Of a stretch of DNA of 64,000 nt, positions 36,501-45,919 are shown one piece after another. The translations under genes and the position numbers were made by a program. Source of the stretch: Actinomycetospora callitridis (GTDB lineage: Bacteria; Actinomycetota; Actinomycetes; Mycobacteriales; Pseudonocardiaceae); the NCBI RefSeq assembly GCF_028737265.1, contig NZ_JAQZAK010000013.1, forward strand, positions 1 to 64,000. The letters run 5' to 3'. The first letter of the stretch is position 1. Every line of letters begins with the position of its first letter. Below the pieces are notes generated by a model. That model did no database searches and was not told where the DNA came from. It saw only the letters and a list, made by a program, of their open reading frames with translations.

Positions 36501-36506
36501 TATCGT
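36501..36506 (+). promoter_or_regulatory. Putative -10 box of tRNA-Pro
   Basis: TATCGT lies 31 bp before the tRNA 5' end and matches the actinobacterial -10 pattern. The spacing is plausible for a short precursor leader. Confidence 0.35.
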
Positions 36507-36537
36507 CTCCGGCGTCGCGCCCACGGGCGTGGCGGTT

Positions 36538-36611
<74 letters not shown>

Positions 36612-37315
36612 CGCAGCTCAGCGCTCGATGGATCTCCGTCGAGCGGCTGAGCGAGTCGGCTGTGGAGCGGGTCGTGGTGCGACCCTCTCGATGGCGGTCC
36701 GACCGCCTCGCCTCAGTGACGCTAGGTCGTCCCGAGGCTCGTGTCGAACGGCCCGGAGTCCACGAGTCAGCCGACAGGAAACGACGTGGCCTCGCGTGCA
36801 CTCGTGCCTGCGATGCCTTCGACGTGAGCGGCGAGACGCCAGCCCCCCGGTGGCCTCGGTCGAGGTGATGAGGCCCGGGAGATGCCTGGAGGCGACGCAC
36901 CGCGTGCGCCCGGTTCATCCTGCCGACCTTGCCGAGGTGACAGCGCCGAGTGCGGTCGACGTTGCCGCGACGTGAGCCGACGAGGATTTTTCTCCCTGCC
37001 GCGCGACCGACACGCGGAAGGACACCGGGCACATAACGCGCGCATGAGGCCTTTGGTGGCGCCGGTTGAACCCCGCCAGCCGATGACTCCCGGGGGAGGC
37101 AGCGACGACGGAGTCGGCGTCGATGCCGGCCAGCCCGTGGCGGCTGCGAGTCGACTCGCAAGTCACCGCTGCTGCGAGTGACCTCGTGACGATCGGCGCT
37201 GACCAGCTCATTCGGCCCGTCCCGGGTCGACACACCTGTCAGCGTGAAGGTCGGTGGCGTGGGTCGCGACGACGGCACCGCGGTAGAATCACCGTAGCGA
37301 GCGAGGGAGGAACCC
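36612..37315. other. 704-bp gap without recognised gene
   Basis: No convincing gene is seen between tRNA-Pro and the tetR gene. Open frames exist on both strands, but none has a family motif, ribosome binding site or sensible composition. The frame ending in GTTGFEPATP at the tRNA is a known kind of tRNA-antisense artefact. A GC run and lower gene density fit decayed sequence. No integrase or direct repeat of the tRNA 3' end was found. Confidence 0.5.
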
Positions 37316-38032
37316 ATGGCCCGACCGGAGGCCAGCCCACCGAGACGCCCACGCGGTGGGTCCGGGTCGAGTCAGGCAGGGGCGTTCCTGTCCGGCGCGT
37401 CGTCGATCCCGACGACGACGCGAGGTCGACGGACCCGGGCGGCGTTGATCAACGCTGCCCGCGAGGTGTTCGAGGAGCTGGGTTTCCGCGACGCGCGCAT
37501 CTCGGACATCGCGAAGCGCGCCGGCACGTCCTACGGGGTCTTCTACCACTACTTCGACTCCAAGGAGTCGGTGCTCGACGAGCTGTTCACCTCCGTCACC
37601 GGGGACATGTACAACGCGTCCCAGGCGCGCTCGAAGTCCGACGGGGACGTGGTCGACAAGATCCGGGCGAGCAACCGCCAGTACCTCGTCGTGGCGGCAC
37701 GCAATGCGCAGCTGATCGCGATGATCGAGGAGCTGGCCTACCGCGACCCCCAGTTCCGCGAACTGAAGCTCCGCATCCGCGAGCCGTTCCTCCTCCGCAA
37801 CGAGGCCGGGATCCGACGGCTCCAGGAGCAGGGGCTCGCCGACCCGAACCTCGATGCCGCGATGGCGGCGTCGATGTTGGGCGGGATGATCGAGCACTTC
37901 ACGTTGTTGTGGTTCTTCCACGGCGTCCCGTACGACGAGGAGCTGGCTGTCGAGACCCTGACCAGGCTCTGGGCCCAGGCGATCGGGATGAGGCTCGACG
38001 AGTCGGGGCGTCTGGTGCAGGGAGCTCGTTGA
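37316..38032 (+). CDS. TetR family transcriptional regulator
   Basis: A regulator of 238 residues. A long disordered N-terminus (about 40 residues, Arg/Ser/Gly-rich) precedes the helix-turn-helix (ARISDIAKRAGTSYGVFYHYF). The C-terminal ligand-binding part is helical. GAGGGAGGA precedes the ATG. It is convergent with the AtuA gene and separated from it by 29 bp. It is a reasonable candidate for control of the facing operon, whose promoter region at 48707-48740 carries an inverted repeat, but this link is only inferred. Confidence 0.88.
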   Translation: MARPEASPPRRPRGGSGSSQAGAFLSGASSIPTTTRGRRTRAALINAAREVFEELGFRDARISDIAKRAGTSYGVFYHYFDSKESVLDELFTSVTGDMYNASQARSKSDGDVVDKIRASNRQYLVVAARNAQLIAMIEELAYRDPQFRELKLRIREPFLLRNEAGIRRLQEQGLADPNLDAAMAASMLGGMIEHFTLLWFFHGVPYDEELAVETLTRLWAQAIGMRLDESGRLVQGAR

Positions 38033-38061
38033 CACCAGCGATGCGGCGTGTGCCTCGGCCC

Positions 38062-39837
38062 TCAGGCGGCCCCGGGTGTCTCGAGGAGCGCGGCAGGAAG
38101 CTCGACGTGCCGCGCACGTAGGTACTCGCCGAGCCCCTTGCCCTGCGAGTCGAGGTGCAGGTTCGCTCCCACGCCCCGCCCGAGGAGACCCACGACGGTC
38201 ACGCCGGCGGCCCGGAGGTTCGGCATCCACCACGGCCGTAGGGCCAGTCCGCCGGCCTGGGGGAGCAGCTCGCGCCAGCGGTCCTCGGTGAGCCAGCCGG
38301 TCAGCCAGTCGTAGGTGCGGTCGTCGCGCGCCCACACCCCGAGCGTGGCGTTGCCACCCTTGTCGCCCGACCGGGAGCCGAGGACGGTCCCCAAGGACGA
38401 GCGAAGGGTGGGTCCCGCCGGGGGCCGGACCGGCGAGGGCGGAGCGGTGGGTGGAGCGGGTGGGACGGGCCGGGTGGGCGGGGGTGCCGCCGCCCATTCA
38501 CGGCCCTCGAACGAGACGGTCTGGGGGAAGTCCGCGGTGGGCAGCAGGGTCGGCCAGAACACTGTGTAGGCCGACCCGCCGGACGGTGGCGCGGTGAGGT
38601 GGAAGCCGGGGTAGCTGCTCAGCCCGGTCTCGACGGCCGCGCGTGCCAGCTGCGCCACGGAGGAACGGTCACGGCTGGAGACGCTGACCGTCAGCAATGC
38701 CGTGGCCTCGTCGGGCGCCCCGGGGTCGGAGCGGTCGCCGCGCAGGAGGCGGACATCGACCTCGTCGAAGCCCTTCTCCCCGCCGGGGATGGCCGCCCAG
38801 AGGGCACGCTGGGCGAGGTCCGCCTTCGCCGGTACGTCGTTGCCCGTGATCACGAACGTGACGCTGTTGCGGTGGCCCGGCGTCGTGATCAGACCGACCT
38901 TCACCGCGTCCGGGGCCGGCTCGCCCCGCGTTCCCGAGATCCGGACGCGGTCCGGTCCCTGCTGCTCGAGGGTCAGCGTGTCGAATCGTGCGATGACATC
39001 GGGGTTGAGGTAGCGGGGCCCGTCGATCTCGTAGAGCAGCTGGGCCGTGACCGTCTCCACGGTGACGGCGCCGCCGGTCCCCGGGTGCTTGGTGATCACG
39101 GCGGACCCGTCGGCCGCGATCTCGGCCAGCGGGAAGCCGGGGCGTTCGAGCGCCGGGACCTCGGAGAAGAAGGAGAAGTTCCCGCCGGTGGCCTGGGCTC
39201 CGCACTCGATGACGTGGCCTGCGGCGACGGCTCCCGCGAGCGCGTGCCAGTCATCTCTCGCCCACCCGAAGTGCCAGGCGGCCGGACCCGCGATGACCGA
39301 CGCGTCGCTCACGCGTCCGGTGATGACGATCTCGGCGCCCTCCTGGAGCGCTTCGGCGATACCCCAACATCCGAGGTAGGCGGACGCGACGTCGACCTCG
39401 ACGGCGAGCTCGTCGAACGGTTCCCCTGTGTCCAGGTGTGGAGCGGTCCAACCGTCGTCGCGGGCGCGACGAACGACCTCTGTGGCGTCGTCGCCGTCCA
39501 CGACCGCGATCCGCACCGTGCGCCCGAGGTCCGAGGCGATCCGTTCGACCTTCGCCGCGCAGGCGCGCGGATTGAGGCCGCCGGCGTTGGACACGATGCG
39601 GATTCCGCGCTCCAGGCAGTCCGCCAGCACGTCCTCGAGCTGCGTGAGGAAGGTCCGCGCGTAGCCGGCCTCCGGGTCGCGGTAGCGCTGCTTGAGCAGG
39701 ACACCCATGGTGAGCTCGGCCAGCCAGTCGCCGGTGAGGACGTCGATCGGGCCGTCGTCGACCATCTCCCGCGCGGCCGAGAGACGGTCCCCGAAGAAGC
39801 CGGAGCAGTTGGCGACCCGCAGCGATGTCGTGGTCAT
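38062..39837 (-). CDS. Acyclic terpene utilisation AtuA family protein (DUF1446)
   Basis: A protein of 591 residues. The N-terminal DUF1446 domain begins LRVANCSGFFGDRLSAARE and contains IRIVSNAGGLNPRACA. The C-terminal AtuA-like small domain is joined by a Pro-rich linker around residues 455-490. In pseudomonads AtuA is required for citronellol and geraniol growth, where it occurs with geranyl-CoA carboxylase; its exact reaction is unresolved. The ATG overlaps the upstream carboxylase stop (ATGA). It is the last gene of the proposed operon. Confidence 0.88.
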   Translation of the reverse strand: MTTTSLRVANCSGFFGDRLSAAREMVDDGPIDVLTGDWLAELTMGVLLKQRYRDPEAGYARTFLTQLEDVLADCLERGIRIVSNAGGLNPRACAAKVERIASDLGRTVRIAVVDGDDATEVVRRARDDGWTAPHLDTGEPFDELAVEVDVASAYLGCWGIAEALQEGAEIVITGRVSDASVIAGPAAWHFGWARDDWHALAGAVAAGHVIECGAQATGGNFSFFSEVPALERPGFPLAEIAADGSAVITKHPGTGGAVTVETVTAQLLYEIDGPRYLNPDVIARFDTLTLEQQGPDRVRISGTRGEPAPDAVKVGLITTPGHRNSVTFVITGNDVPAKADLAQRALWAAIPGGEKGFDEVDVRLLRGDRSDPGAPDEATALLTVSVSSRDRSSVAQLARAAVETGLSSYPGFHLTAPPSGGSAYTVFWPTLLPTADFPQTVSFEGREWAAAPPPTRPVPPAPPTAPPSPVRPPAGPTLRSSLGTVLGSRSGDKGGNATLGVWARDDRTYDWLTGWLTEDRWRELLPQAGGLALRPWWMPNLRAAGVTVVGLLGRGVGANLHLDSQGKGLGEYLRARHVELPAALLETPGAA

Positions 39838-41834
39838 GAGTCCTCCCGCGGGACCACCGTGACGAGGGTCGTCTTGGCCTCGACGTACTGTCCGACCTCG
39901 ACGAGGACCGCGTCGACCACGCCCGCGCCGGCCGCCAGTGCCGGATGCTCCATCTTCATCGCCTCGAGGACGACCAGCGTCTGGCCGGCCTCCACCACGT
40001 CACCGGGCTCGACCCCGACGTGCACCACGGTCCCCGACATCGGGGCGACGGGACCACCGCCGGTGGCGACGGCGTCGGGGTCGGGGAGCCGCGGCTCCTG
40101 CCGCCAAGAGGTCTGGGTCCCGGGGGAGTTCACCCAGACCGACCCGTCGGCGTACTCGACGACCGTGCAGTGGTGCTCGAGGCCCGCGAACCTCACCCGG
40201 ACCTCGTCGGTGCCGAGGCCACGCAACCGGAGCTCGTGGCGTTCACCGTCCACCTCGAGCGTGAGCGCGGCATCGCCGCTCGCCGCGCCGAGCGAGTAGC
40301 CGATCGCGATCTCGTGGCCGTCCGCGGCCGTCCACGTGGCCGATGTGAGCGGGCGGCCGGGGATCAGTCGGAAGCCGGGCTCGACACGGATGGCGACAGG
40401 AGCGGCCACTCGTCGCCGAGCGGCGCCGACCGCCACCGCGGCGGCGAGGTGCACGACATCGGGGATCGTGTGTGGCGGGCGCAACAGGTCGGGGTGCCGG
40501 TCGAGGAAGTCGGTGTGGGTCTCGCCGGCGAGGAAGTCCGGGTCGCGCAGCAGCGCGGCCAGGGACTCGCGGTTGGTGATCGTGCCGTGGACCTGCGTGG
40601 CGTCGAGGGCTGTGGCCAGCTTCATCGCGGCCTCGGTGCGGGTGTCCCCGTGGGCGACGACCTTCGCGAGCATCGGGTCGTAGTAGGCCGAGATCTCTCC
40701 CGGAGCCGCGACGCCGTCCTCGAAGCGGATGCCCGGGAGGTCGGGGTGCGAGTAGCGGTACAGCGGCCCCGGTGTGGGGAGGAAGCCGCGGGTGGTGTCC
40801 TCCGCATAGAGCCGGACCTCGAGGGCGTGCCCCCGCCGGTGCACGTCCCGCTGTGTGAAGCCGAGGGGCTTGCCCTGCGCGACGTCGAGCTGGAGACGGA
40901 CCAGGTCGAGGCCGGTGACCTCCTCGGTGACCGGATGCTCGACCTGGAGTCGGGTGTTCATCTCCAGGAAGTAGAACTCCCCCGTCCTGTCGTCGAGCAG
41001 GTACTCCACGGTGCCGGCGCCGAGGTAGGCGAGCTCGCGGACGAGCGACACCGCCGTCGCCCCCATGCGTTCGCGCAGGTCCGCGTCGACGGCGGGGGAC
41101 GGCGCCTCCTCGAGGACCTTCTGGTGTCGTCGCTGTACGGAGCATTCGCGTTCACCGAGGTGGATCGCGTTGCCGTGGGCGTCGCCGAACACCTGGATCT
41201 CGATGTGTCGCGCGACAGCCAGATACCGTTCGCAGAACACCGTGGTGTTGCCGAACGACGACCCTGCTTCGCGGCGGGCGCCCCGGATCGCGTCGACCAG
41301 GTCGGTCGGCCGGTCCACACGGCGCATGCCCTTGCCTCCGCCCCCCGCGGTCGCCTTGACGAGCAGGGGGTAACCGACCTGATCGCCGGCCTGGCGCCAC
41401 GAGGTCTCGTCGTCGCCCTCGATGACGGCGTCGGGTAGGACCGGGACCCCGGCCTTACGGGCGATCTCCTTCGCCCGGTCCTTGAGCCCCATCTCCGTCA
41501 TGGAGTCGGGGGCGGGCCCGACGAAGAGGACGCCGGCCTCGGAGCACGCCATGGCGAACTCGGCGTTCTCCGAGAGGAACCCGTAGCCCGGGTGGATCGC
41601 GTCGGCTCCGGAACGGCGCGCGGCGTCGAGCACCTTCTCGAGATCGAGGTACGTCTCGGTGCTGGTCGAGCCACCGAGCGGGACGGCCACGTCGGCGTCC
41701 CGCACGTGGGGGGCGTCCGCGTCGGGATCGGAGAACACCGCGACCGTCCGGATCCCGAGTGCGCCGGCCGTGCGGAAGACGCGTCGAGCGATCTCGCCCC
41801 GGTTCGCGACGAGCAGGCTGCGGATCGTGGTCAC
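39834..41834 (-). CDS. Acyl-CoA carboxylase alpha subunit (biotin carboxylase plus BCCP)
   Basis: A protein of 666 residues with biotin carboxylase domain first (LLVANRGEIARRVFRTA, TAGGGGKGMRRV), then a linker domain and a C-terminal biotinyl domain. The biotinyl Lys is Lys627 in EAMKMEHP. The composition is that of acetyl/propionyl, methylcrotonyl or geranyl-CoA carboxylase alpha chains. Next to a carboxyltransferase and AtuA, it resembles the Atu/Liu systems. It begins 7 nt after the carboxyltransferase stop. Confidence 0.92.
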   Translation of the reverse strand: MTTIRSLLVANRGEIARRVFRTAGALGIRTVAVFSDPDADAPHVRDADVAVPLGGSTSTETYLDLEKVLDAARRSGADAIHPGYGFLSENAEFAMACSEAGVLFVGPAPDSMTEMGLKDRAKEIARKAGVPVLPDAVIEGDDETSWRQAGDQVGYPLLVKATAGGGGKGMRRVDRPTDLVDAIRGARREAGSSFGNTTVFCERYLAVARHIEIQVFGDAHGNAIHLGERECSVQRRHQKVLEEAPSPAVDADLRERMGATAVSLVRELAYLGAGTVEYLLDDRTGEFYFLEMNTRLQVEHPVTEEVTGLDLVRLQLDVAQGKPLGFTQRDVHRRGHALEVRLYAEDTTRGFLPTPGPLYRYSHPDLPGIRFEDGVAAPGEISAYYDPMLAKVVAHGDTRTEAAMKLATALDATQVHGTITNRESLAALLRDPDFLAGETHTDFLDRHPDLLRPPHTIPDVVHLAAAVAVGAARRRVAAPVAIRVEPGFRLIPGRPLTSATWTAADGHEIAIGYSLGAASGDAALTLEVDGERHELRLRGLGTDEVRVRFAGLEHHCTVVEYADGSVWVNSPGTQTSWRQEPRLPDPDAVATGGGPVAPMSGTVVHVGVEPGDVVEAGQTLVVLEAMKMEHPALAAGAGVVDAVLVEVGQYVEAKTTLVTVVPREDS

Positions 41835-41841
41835 CAGTGCC

Positions 41842-43440
41842 TCACATCCGGAAGGGCGCGAATCGGGTGGTGCCCTCGACCGGGCCGGAATGCACCGCGG
41901 AGAGCGCGAGCCCGAGGACCGCGCGGGTGTGGCGCGGGTCGATGACCCCGTCGTCCCACAGGTGCCCGGTGGCGTTCAACGCGCTCGACTGCGCCTCGAT
42001 CATCGCCTCGGTCTCGGCTCGGACCGCTGCGTCGGTGGCCTCGTCGTAGGGGTTCGCGGATCGCTCGGCCGCAGCTCTGCGGATGATCGACATGACGCCG
42101 GCGAGCTGGGTACCGCCCATGACCGCGATGCGGTGGTTGGGCCAGGTGAACACGAACCGTGGATCGAAGGCGCGCCCCGACATCCCGTAGTTCCCGGCGC
42201 CGTACGACGCGCCGACCATCAACGTGAGGTGCGGGACGGCGGAGTTGGAGACGGCGTTGATCAGCTTGGCGCCGTCCTTGATGATGCCGCCGCGCTCGAC
42301 CGCGGAACCCACCATGAACCCGGTGATGTTCTGGACGAAGAGCAACGGGATGTTCCGCGCGTTGGCGAGCTGGATGAAGTGCGCGCCCTTCTGGGACTCC
42401 TCGGAGAACAGGATCCCGTTGTTCGCGAGGACCCCGACCGGGAAGCCGTGGAGCGAGCCCCACCCGCAGACGAGCTGGGTGCCGTAGAGCGGCTTGAACT
42501 CGTCGAGCCGGGACCCGTCGAGGACGCGGGCGAGGACGTCGCGGACCTCGACCGAGCGCCGCGCCTCGGAGGCGGCACAGGACAAGAGCTCCTCGGTGGG
42601 GAAGAGCGGCTCGTCCGCGGGCAGGGACGGGCCCGGGCCCTGCTTGCGCCACCCGAGGTCGGCGACGATCTGCCGGCCGATCCGCAGGGCGTCCCGCTCG
42701 TCGACGGCCAGGTAGTCGGCCAGCCCGGATTCGCGGGCGTGCATCTCGGCCCCACCCAGCGACTCGTCGTCGACGTCCTCGCCGGTGGCCATCTTCACCA
42801 GCGGCGGGCCACCGAGGTAGACCGCCGCCTGCTCCTTGACGAACACCGTGTACTCGCTCATGCCCGGCATGTAGGCGCCGCCCGCTGTCGAGCTGCCGAA
42901 CACCAGCGCGATCGTGGGGATACCCGCCGCCGAGAGCCGGGTGAGCTCGCGGAAGGTCCGCCCACCGTTGACGAAGATCTCCTCCTGACGGGGCAGATCG
43001 GCTCCGCCCGACTGCACCAGACTGATCACGGGCAGCCGGTTGTGCTCGGCGATGTCGAGCGCGCGCAACTGGCGCGCCACCGAGGACGGGTTGAGCGATC
43101 CGCCCTTCACCGTGGGCTCGTTCGCGATGATCACGCACTCGACGCCGCACACCGGCCCGATCCCGGTGATCAGTCGTCCGCCCGGTTGCTCGTCCGGCTC
43201 GTGGGCGCCGGCGAACATCGACAGCTCGAGGAACGGCGCGTCCTGGTCGAGCAGCAGGTCGATGCGTTCACGAGCGAGCAGGCTCCCGCGAGACCGGTGC
43301 TTCGCCACCGCTCGTTCGCCACCGGCGTTGAGGACCCGGGCGGCCAGGGCCTCGAGGTCCGCCAGCGCCGCCAGCGCCGCGCTGCGGTCGATCCGGAAGC
43401 GATCGGACGCCGGTTCGAGCGTCGAGGTCAGGACAGCCAC
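41842..43440 (-). CDS. Acyl-CoA carboxylase beta subunit (carboxyltransferase)
   Basis: A protein of 532 residues with the two crotonase-like halves of biotin-dependent carboxyltransferases. Segments GIGPVCGVECVIIANEPTVKGG and SYGAGNYGMSGRAFDPRFVF are typical for methylcrotonyl/geranyl-CoA type enzymes, and less so for propionyl-CoA carboxylase. The GTG at 43440 is chosen because GTGAGGTGG lies upstream; a longer frame (to 43536) has no support. With the alpha subunit it forms an acyl-CoA carboxylase of unknown substrate. Confidence 0.9.
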   Translation of the reverse strand: MAVLTSTLEPASDRFRIDRSAALAALADLEALAARVLNAGGERAVAKHRSRGSLLARERIDLLLDQDAPFLELSMFAGAHEPDEQPGGRLITGIGPVCGVECVIIANEPTVKGGSLNPSSVARQLRALDIAEHNRLPVISLVQSGGADLPRQEEIFVNGGRTFRELTRLSAAGIPTIALVFGSSTAGGAYMPGMSEYTVFVKEQAAVYLGGPPLVKMATGEDVDDESLGGAEMHARESGLADYLAVDERDALRIGRQIVADLGWRKQGPGPSLPADEPLFPTEELLSCAASEARRSVEVRDVLARVLDGSRLDEFKPLYGTQLVCGWGSLHGFPVGVLANNGILFSEESQKGAHFIQLANARNIPLLFVQNITGFMVGSAVERGGIIKDGAKLINAVSNSAVPHLTLMVGASYGAGNYGMSGRAFDPRFVFTWPNHRIAVMGGTQLAGVMSIIRRAAAERSANPYDEATDAAVRAETEAMIEAQSSALNATGHLWDDGVIDPRHTRAVLGLALSAVHSGPVEGTTRFAPFRM

Positions 43441-43634
43441 GTCGACCACCTCACCGATCGCGTGCTTCCGCTCGGCGTCCGCTGGACCCGCGGGCGACGC
43501 GGGATGCGTCCTGCACTCACTGCTCCACATCCTCACGTTGTCCGTCGGCGGTACCGGTCAGTGATCGTGGGCGCGGGCCGGTCGCCGGGTCCTCCTCCGT
43601 CCCGCCCGGTCAGCCCGGCAGCTCGACCGAGGAC

Positions 43635-44048
43635 CTACGACGAGGTCGGAATCTGCTCGACATAGGCGAGGACCTGGAACGGGTCGAGCGACTCCGTCAC
43701 TTCGCAGATCTTCCCGTCGCGCAGTTTGAACATCAGCAGGTAGTTGTTGTTGTACCTGGCCTCACCCGGCCCGACTCCCGCGGTGGTCGCCTCGACGACG
43801 ACTCGATCCTCCTCGGCCGTGAGGGTATGCACGTCGAAGCGGAACTCGTCGAACGGGTTGAGGAAGCCCTCGAGGAGATTCCTCCAGCCCGGCTTGTCGT
43901 AGCGACCCCCGTACTCGAAGCGCTCCGGCCGATTCGGGAGTGTCCAGGTGCCGTCCTCGTCGATGAGGTCGAACAACGCGGGGAAGTTGCGGTCGCTGAT
44001 GTACTGGCAGGCGTTCCGTACAATTTCCTTGTTCTTGTCCGTGGACAC
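43635..44048 (-). CDS. SnoaL-like / NTF2-fold protein
   Basis: A protein of 137 residues with the cone-shaped NTF2-fold pattern: a helical start (NKEIVRNACQYISDRNF), then a sheet with EDGTWTLPNRPERFEYGG and a final strand DGKICEVTESLDPFQVL. Family members include ketosteroid isomerases, polyketide cyclases and non-enzymatic ligand binders. The GTG start at 44048 follows AGGAGG. It is encoded inside the operon between the ligase and the carboxylase genes. Confidence 0.82.
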   Translation of the reverse strand: MSTDKNKEIVRNACQYISDRNFPALFDLIDEDGTWTLPNRPERFEYGGRYDKPGWRNLLEGFLNPFDEFRFDVHTLTAEEDRVVVEATTAGVGPGEARYNNNYLLMFKLRDGKICEVTESLDPFQVLAYVEQIPTSS

Positions 44049-44126
44049 GATTCCTCCTGGTGATTGTGGGGGGAGAACGATCGGGTCAGGGAGAGTCAGG
44101 GAGTCGGCCGAGGGCTGCTCGAGCGG

Positions 44127-45716
44127 CTACCGGGCGACCATCGCGTCCCGTAGCGCCACCTTCTTGATCTTTCCGGACGGGGTGAGCGGCAACGAATCGA
44201 CGACGAGGATCCGGGCGGGGACCTTGTACCGGGCCAGCTTCGTCCGGCAGAGGTCGAGCAGCGCCTCCGGATCGGCGGTGGCTCCCGCTGCCGGGACGAC
44301 GTAGGCGTGCCCGACCTCGCCGTTGACCACATCGGGCACGCCGATGACCGCGCACATGGCGATCGAGGGTTCGCCCGCGATGACGTTCTCGACCTCGGCG
44401 GGGTAGACGTTGTAGCCGCCGCGGATGTACATCTCCTTCTTCCGGCCGCGCATCGTCACGCGTCCGTCAGGGCGTCGCAGCGCCATGTCGCCGGTGGCGA
44501 GCCAGCCGCCCGGCAGGAAGGTCGACGGTGCTTCCAGGTCCCAGTAACCGGGGGAGACGCAGGCGCCCCGGATCTGGAGCTCGCCGTCGGCGTCGGCCGG
44601 CAGGGCGTGGTTGTCGTCGTCGGCGATGCGGACCTCGAAGTCCCCGATGGGGACGCCGAGGGTCTCCACCAGGGTGTCCAGGTCGTCGTCCGCGGCGGAG
44701 ATGATGCAGCCGCCCGACGTCTCCGACAGCCCGTACAGGTTGGCCAGGCGTGCGCCGTCGAAGGCGTCGATGATGCGCCGGCCCATGGCCGGCTCGACGT
44801 TCGACCCACCGATGACGCACGTGCGGACCGACGACACGTCCACTCCGCCGAACTCGGGCAGTTCCATCATCTTCGCGTACATCGTCGGGACGCCGATGAA
44901 GATGGTGACGCCGTGGCGCCCGATGCTGTCCAGCGCCTGCGCCGGGCTGTAGCGGGGCAGGAGCGCCACGCTGCCCTGGACCACCATCGAGGCGGCGATC
45001 GTGCAGGTCAGCCCACCGACGTGGTTGAGGGGCATGTGGCCGATCGCGATGTCGCCGGACGTCTGGGCGAGGTGCTCGGCCTGTGCGCGGGCGGACGCGA
45101 TGATGCCGGCGTGGGTGAGCGTCGCGCCCTTGGGCTCGCCGGTGGTCCCCGACGTGTAGAGGATGACCGCAGGGTCCTCGGGGGCCACAGGTCCGGTGTC
45201 CGGGTCGGCAGCCCGGCCTTCGCCGGGGGCACGGAGGTCCTCCCACCGGTGACTGCCCGCGAAGCCCGCACCGCCGAGGAAGACGAAGTGTCGGACGGTG
45301 GGTATCTGCGGACGGAGACGGTCGAGGAAGGAGACGAAGTCGAAGTCTCCGTCCTGCGAGCTGGTCAGCAGCATCACCGAGCCGGACTGGTTGAGCATGA
45401 AGGCGAACTCGCGCTCCCGGTAGGCCACGTTCAGCGTCACCAGGACCGCCCCGACCTTGACGGTCGCGAACCAGGTGATCAGCCATTCCGCCGAGTTGGG
45501 GGCGGCGATCGCGACGCGATCCCCCTGGGTGATCCCGAGCTCGCGCAGGCCGCTCGCGAACCGGTCGACGGCGTGCGCGAACTCGGTGTAGGTCCAGGTC
45601 CGCTCCGGACAACGGAGGAAGGGAACCTCGCCGTCCCGAGCGGCGTGGGACAGCAGCTCCGGCAGCGTGGTCGACGTGAGGGTCGCGAAGCCGCGGGGCG
45701 CGGCGGGGTCGGTCAT
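44127..45716 (-). CDS. AMP-dependent acyl-CoA synthetase/ligase
   Basis: A 529-residue adenylate-forming enzyme. The P-loop is YTSGTTGEPKGATLTH. The later core motifs are YGLSETSGG and the hinge region GRKKEMYIRGGYNVYPAEVEN. The catalytic Lys is in TPSGKIKK near the C-terminus. It activates a carboxylic acid to its CoA thioester through an acyl adenylate. The operon context suggests an acid released by the hydrolase from an ester. The substrate is unknown. Confidence 0.9.
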   Translation of the reverse strand: MTDPAAPRGFATLTSTTLPELLSHAARDGEVPFLRCPERTWTYTEFAHAVDRFASGLRELGITQGDRVAIAAPNSAEWLITWFATVKVGAVLVTLNVAYREREFAFMLNQSGSVMLLTSSQDGDFDFVSFLDRLRPQIPTVRHFVFLGGAGFAGSHRWEDLRAPGEGRAADPDTGPVAPEDPAVILYTSGTTGEPKGATLTHAGIIASARAQAEHLAQTSGDIAIGHMPLNHVGGLTCTIAASMVVQGSVALLPRYSPAQALDSIGRHGVTIFIGVPTMYAKMMELPEFGGVDVSSVRTCVIGGSNVEPAMGRRIIDAFDGARLANLYGLSETSGGCIISAADDDLDTLVETLGVPIGDFEVRIADDDNHALPADADGELQIRGACVSPGYWDLEAPSTFLPGGWLATGDMALRRPDGRVTMRGRKKEMYIRGGYNVYPAEVENVIAGEPSIAMCAVIGVPDVVNGEVGHAYVVPAAGATADPEALLDLCRTKLARYKVPARILVVDSLPLTPSGKIKKVALRDAMVAR

Positions 45717-45750
45717 GGTGTCGTTCCCTCGGTTGTCCTGTCCGGAAGGG

Positions 45751-45886
45751 TCACTTGTGCAGGACGGTGTCCTGTCGGCGAGTTCGGGCGCGGACGAAGG
45801 GATCGTTCTGCATCAGGGCCCGTAGTTCCTTCTCGTCGTCGCCACGCGCGATGATGAGGCCGCCGACGGCGGGTCGCCGCGGGCTT
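45751..45886 (-). pseudogene. C-terminal fragment of a YciI-like gene
   Basis: A 45-codon open stretch ends in PAVGGLIIARGDDEKELRAL and then NDPFVRA before a stop at 45751. This is the end of a YCII-family ferredoxin-like domain. The N-terminal half is missing and no start codon with a ribosome binding site is present. It sits in the gap between the monooxygenase and ligase genes, in the same orientation. It is most likely a decayed remnant, and the intact form may have been an operon member. Confidence 0.5.
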
Positions 45887-45919
45887 GACCAACATCGGAC
45901 CTCGTCCTGCCGAGAAGCG

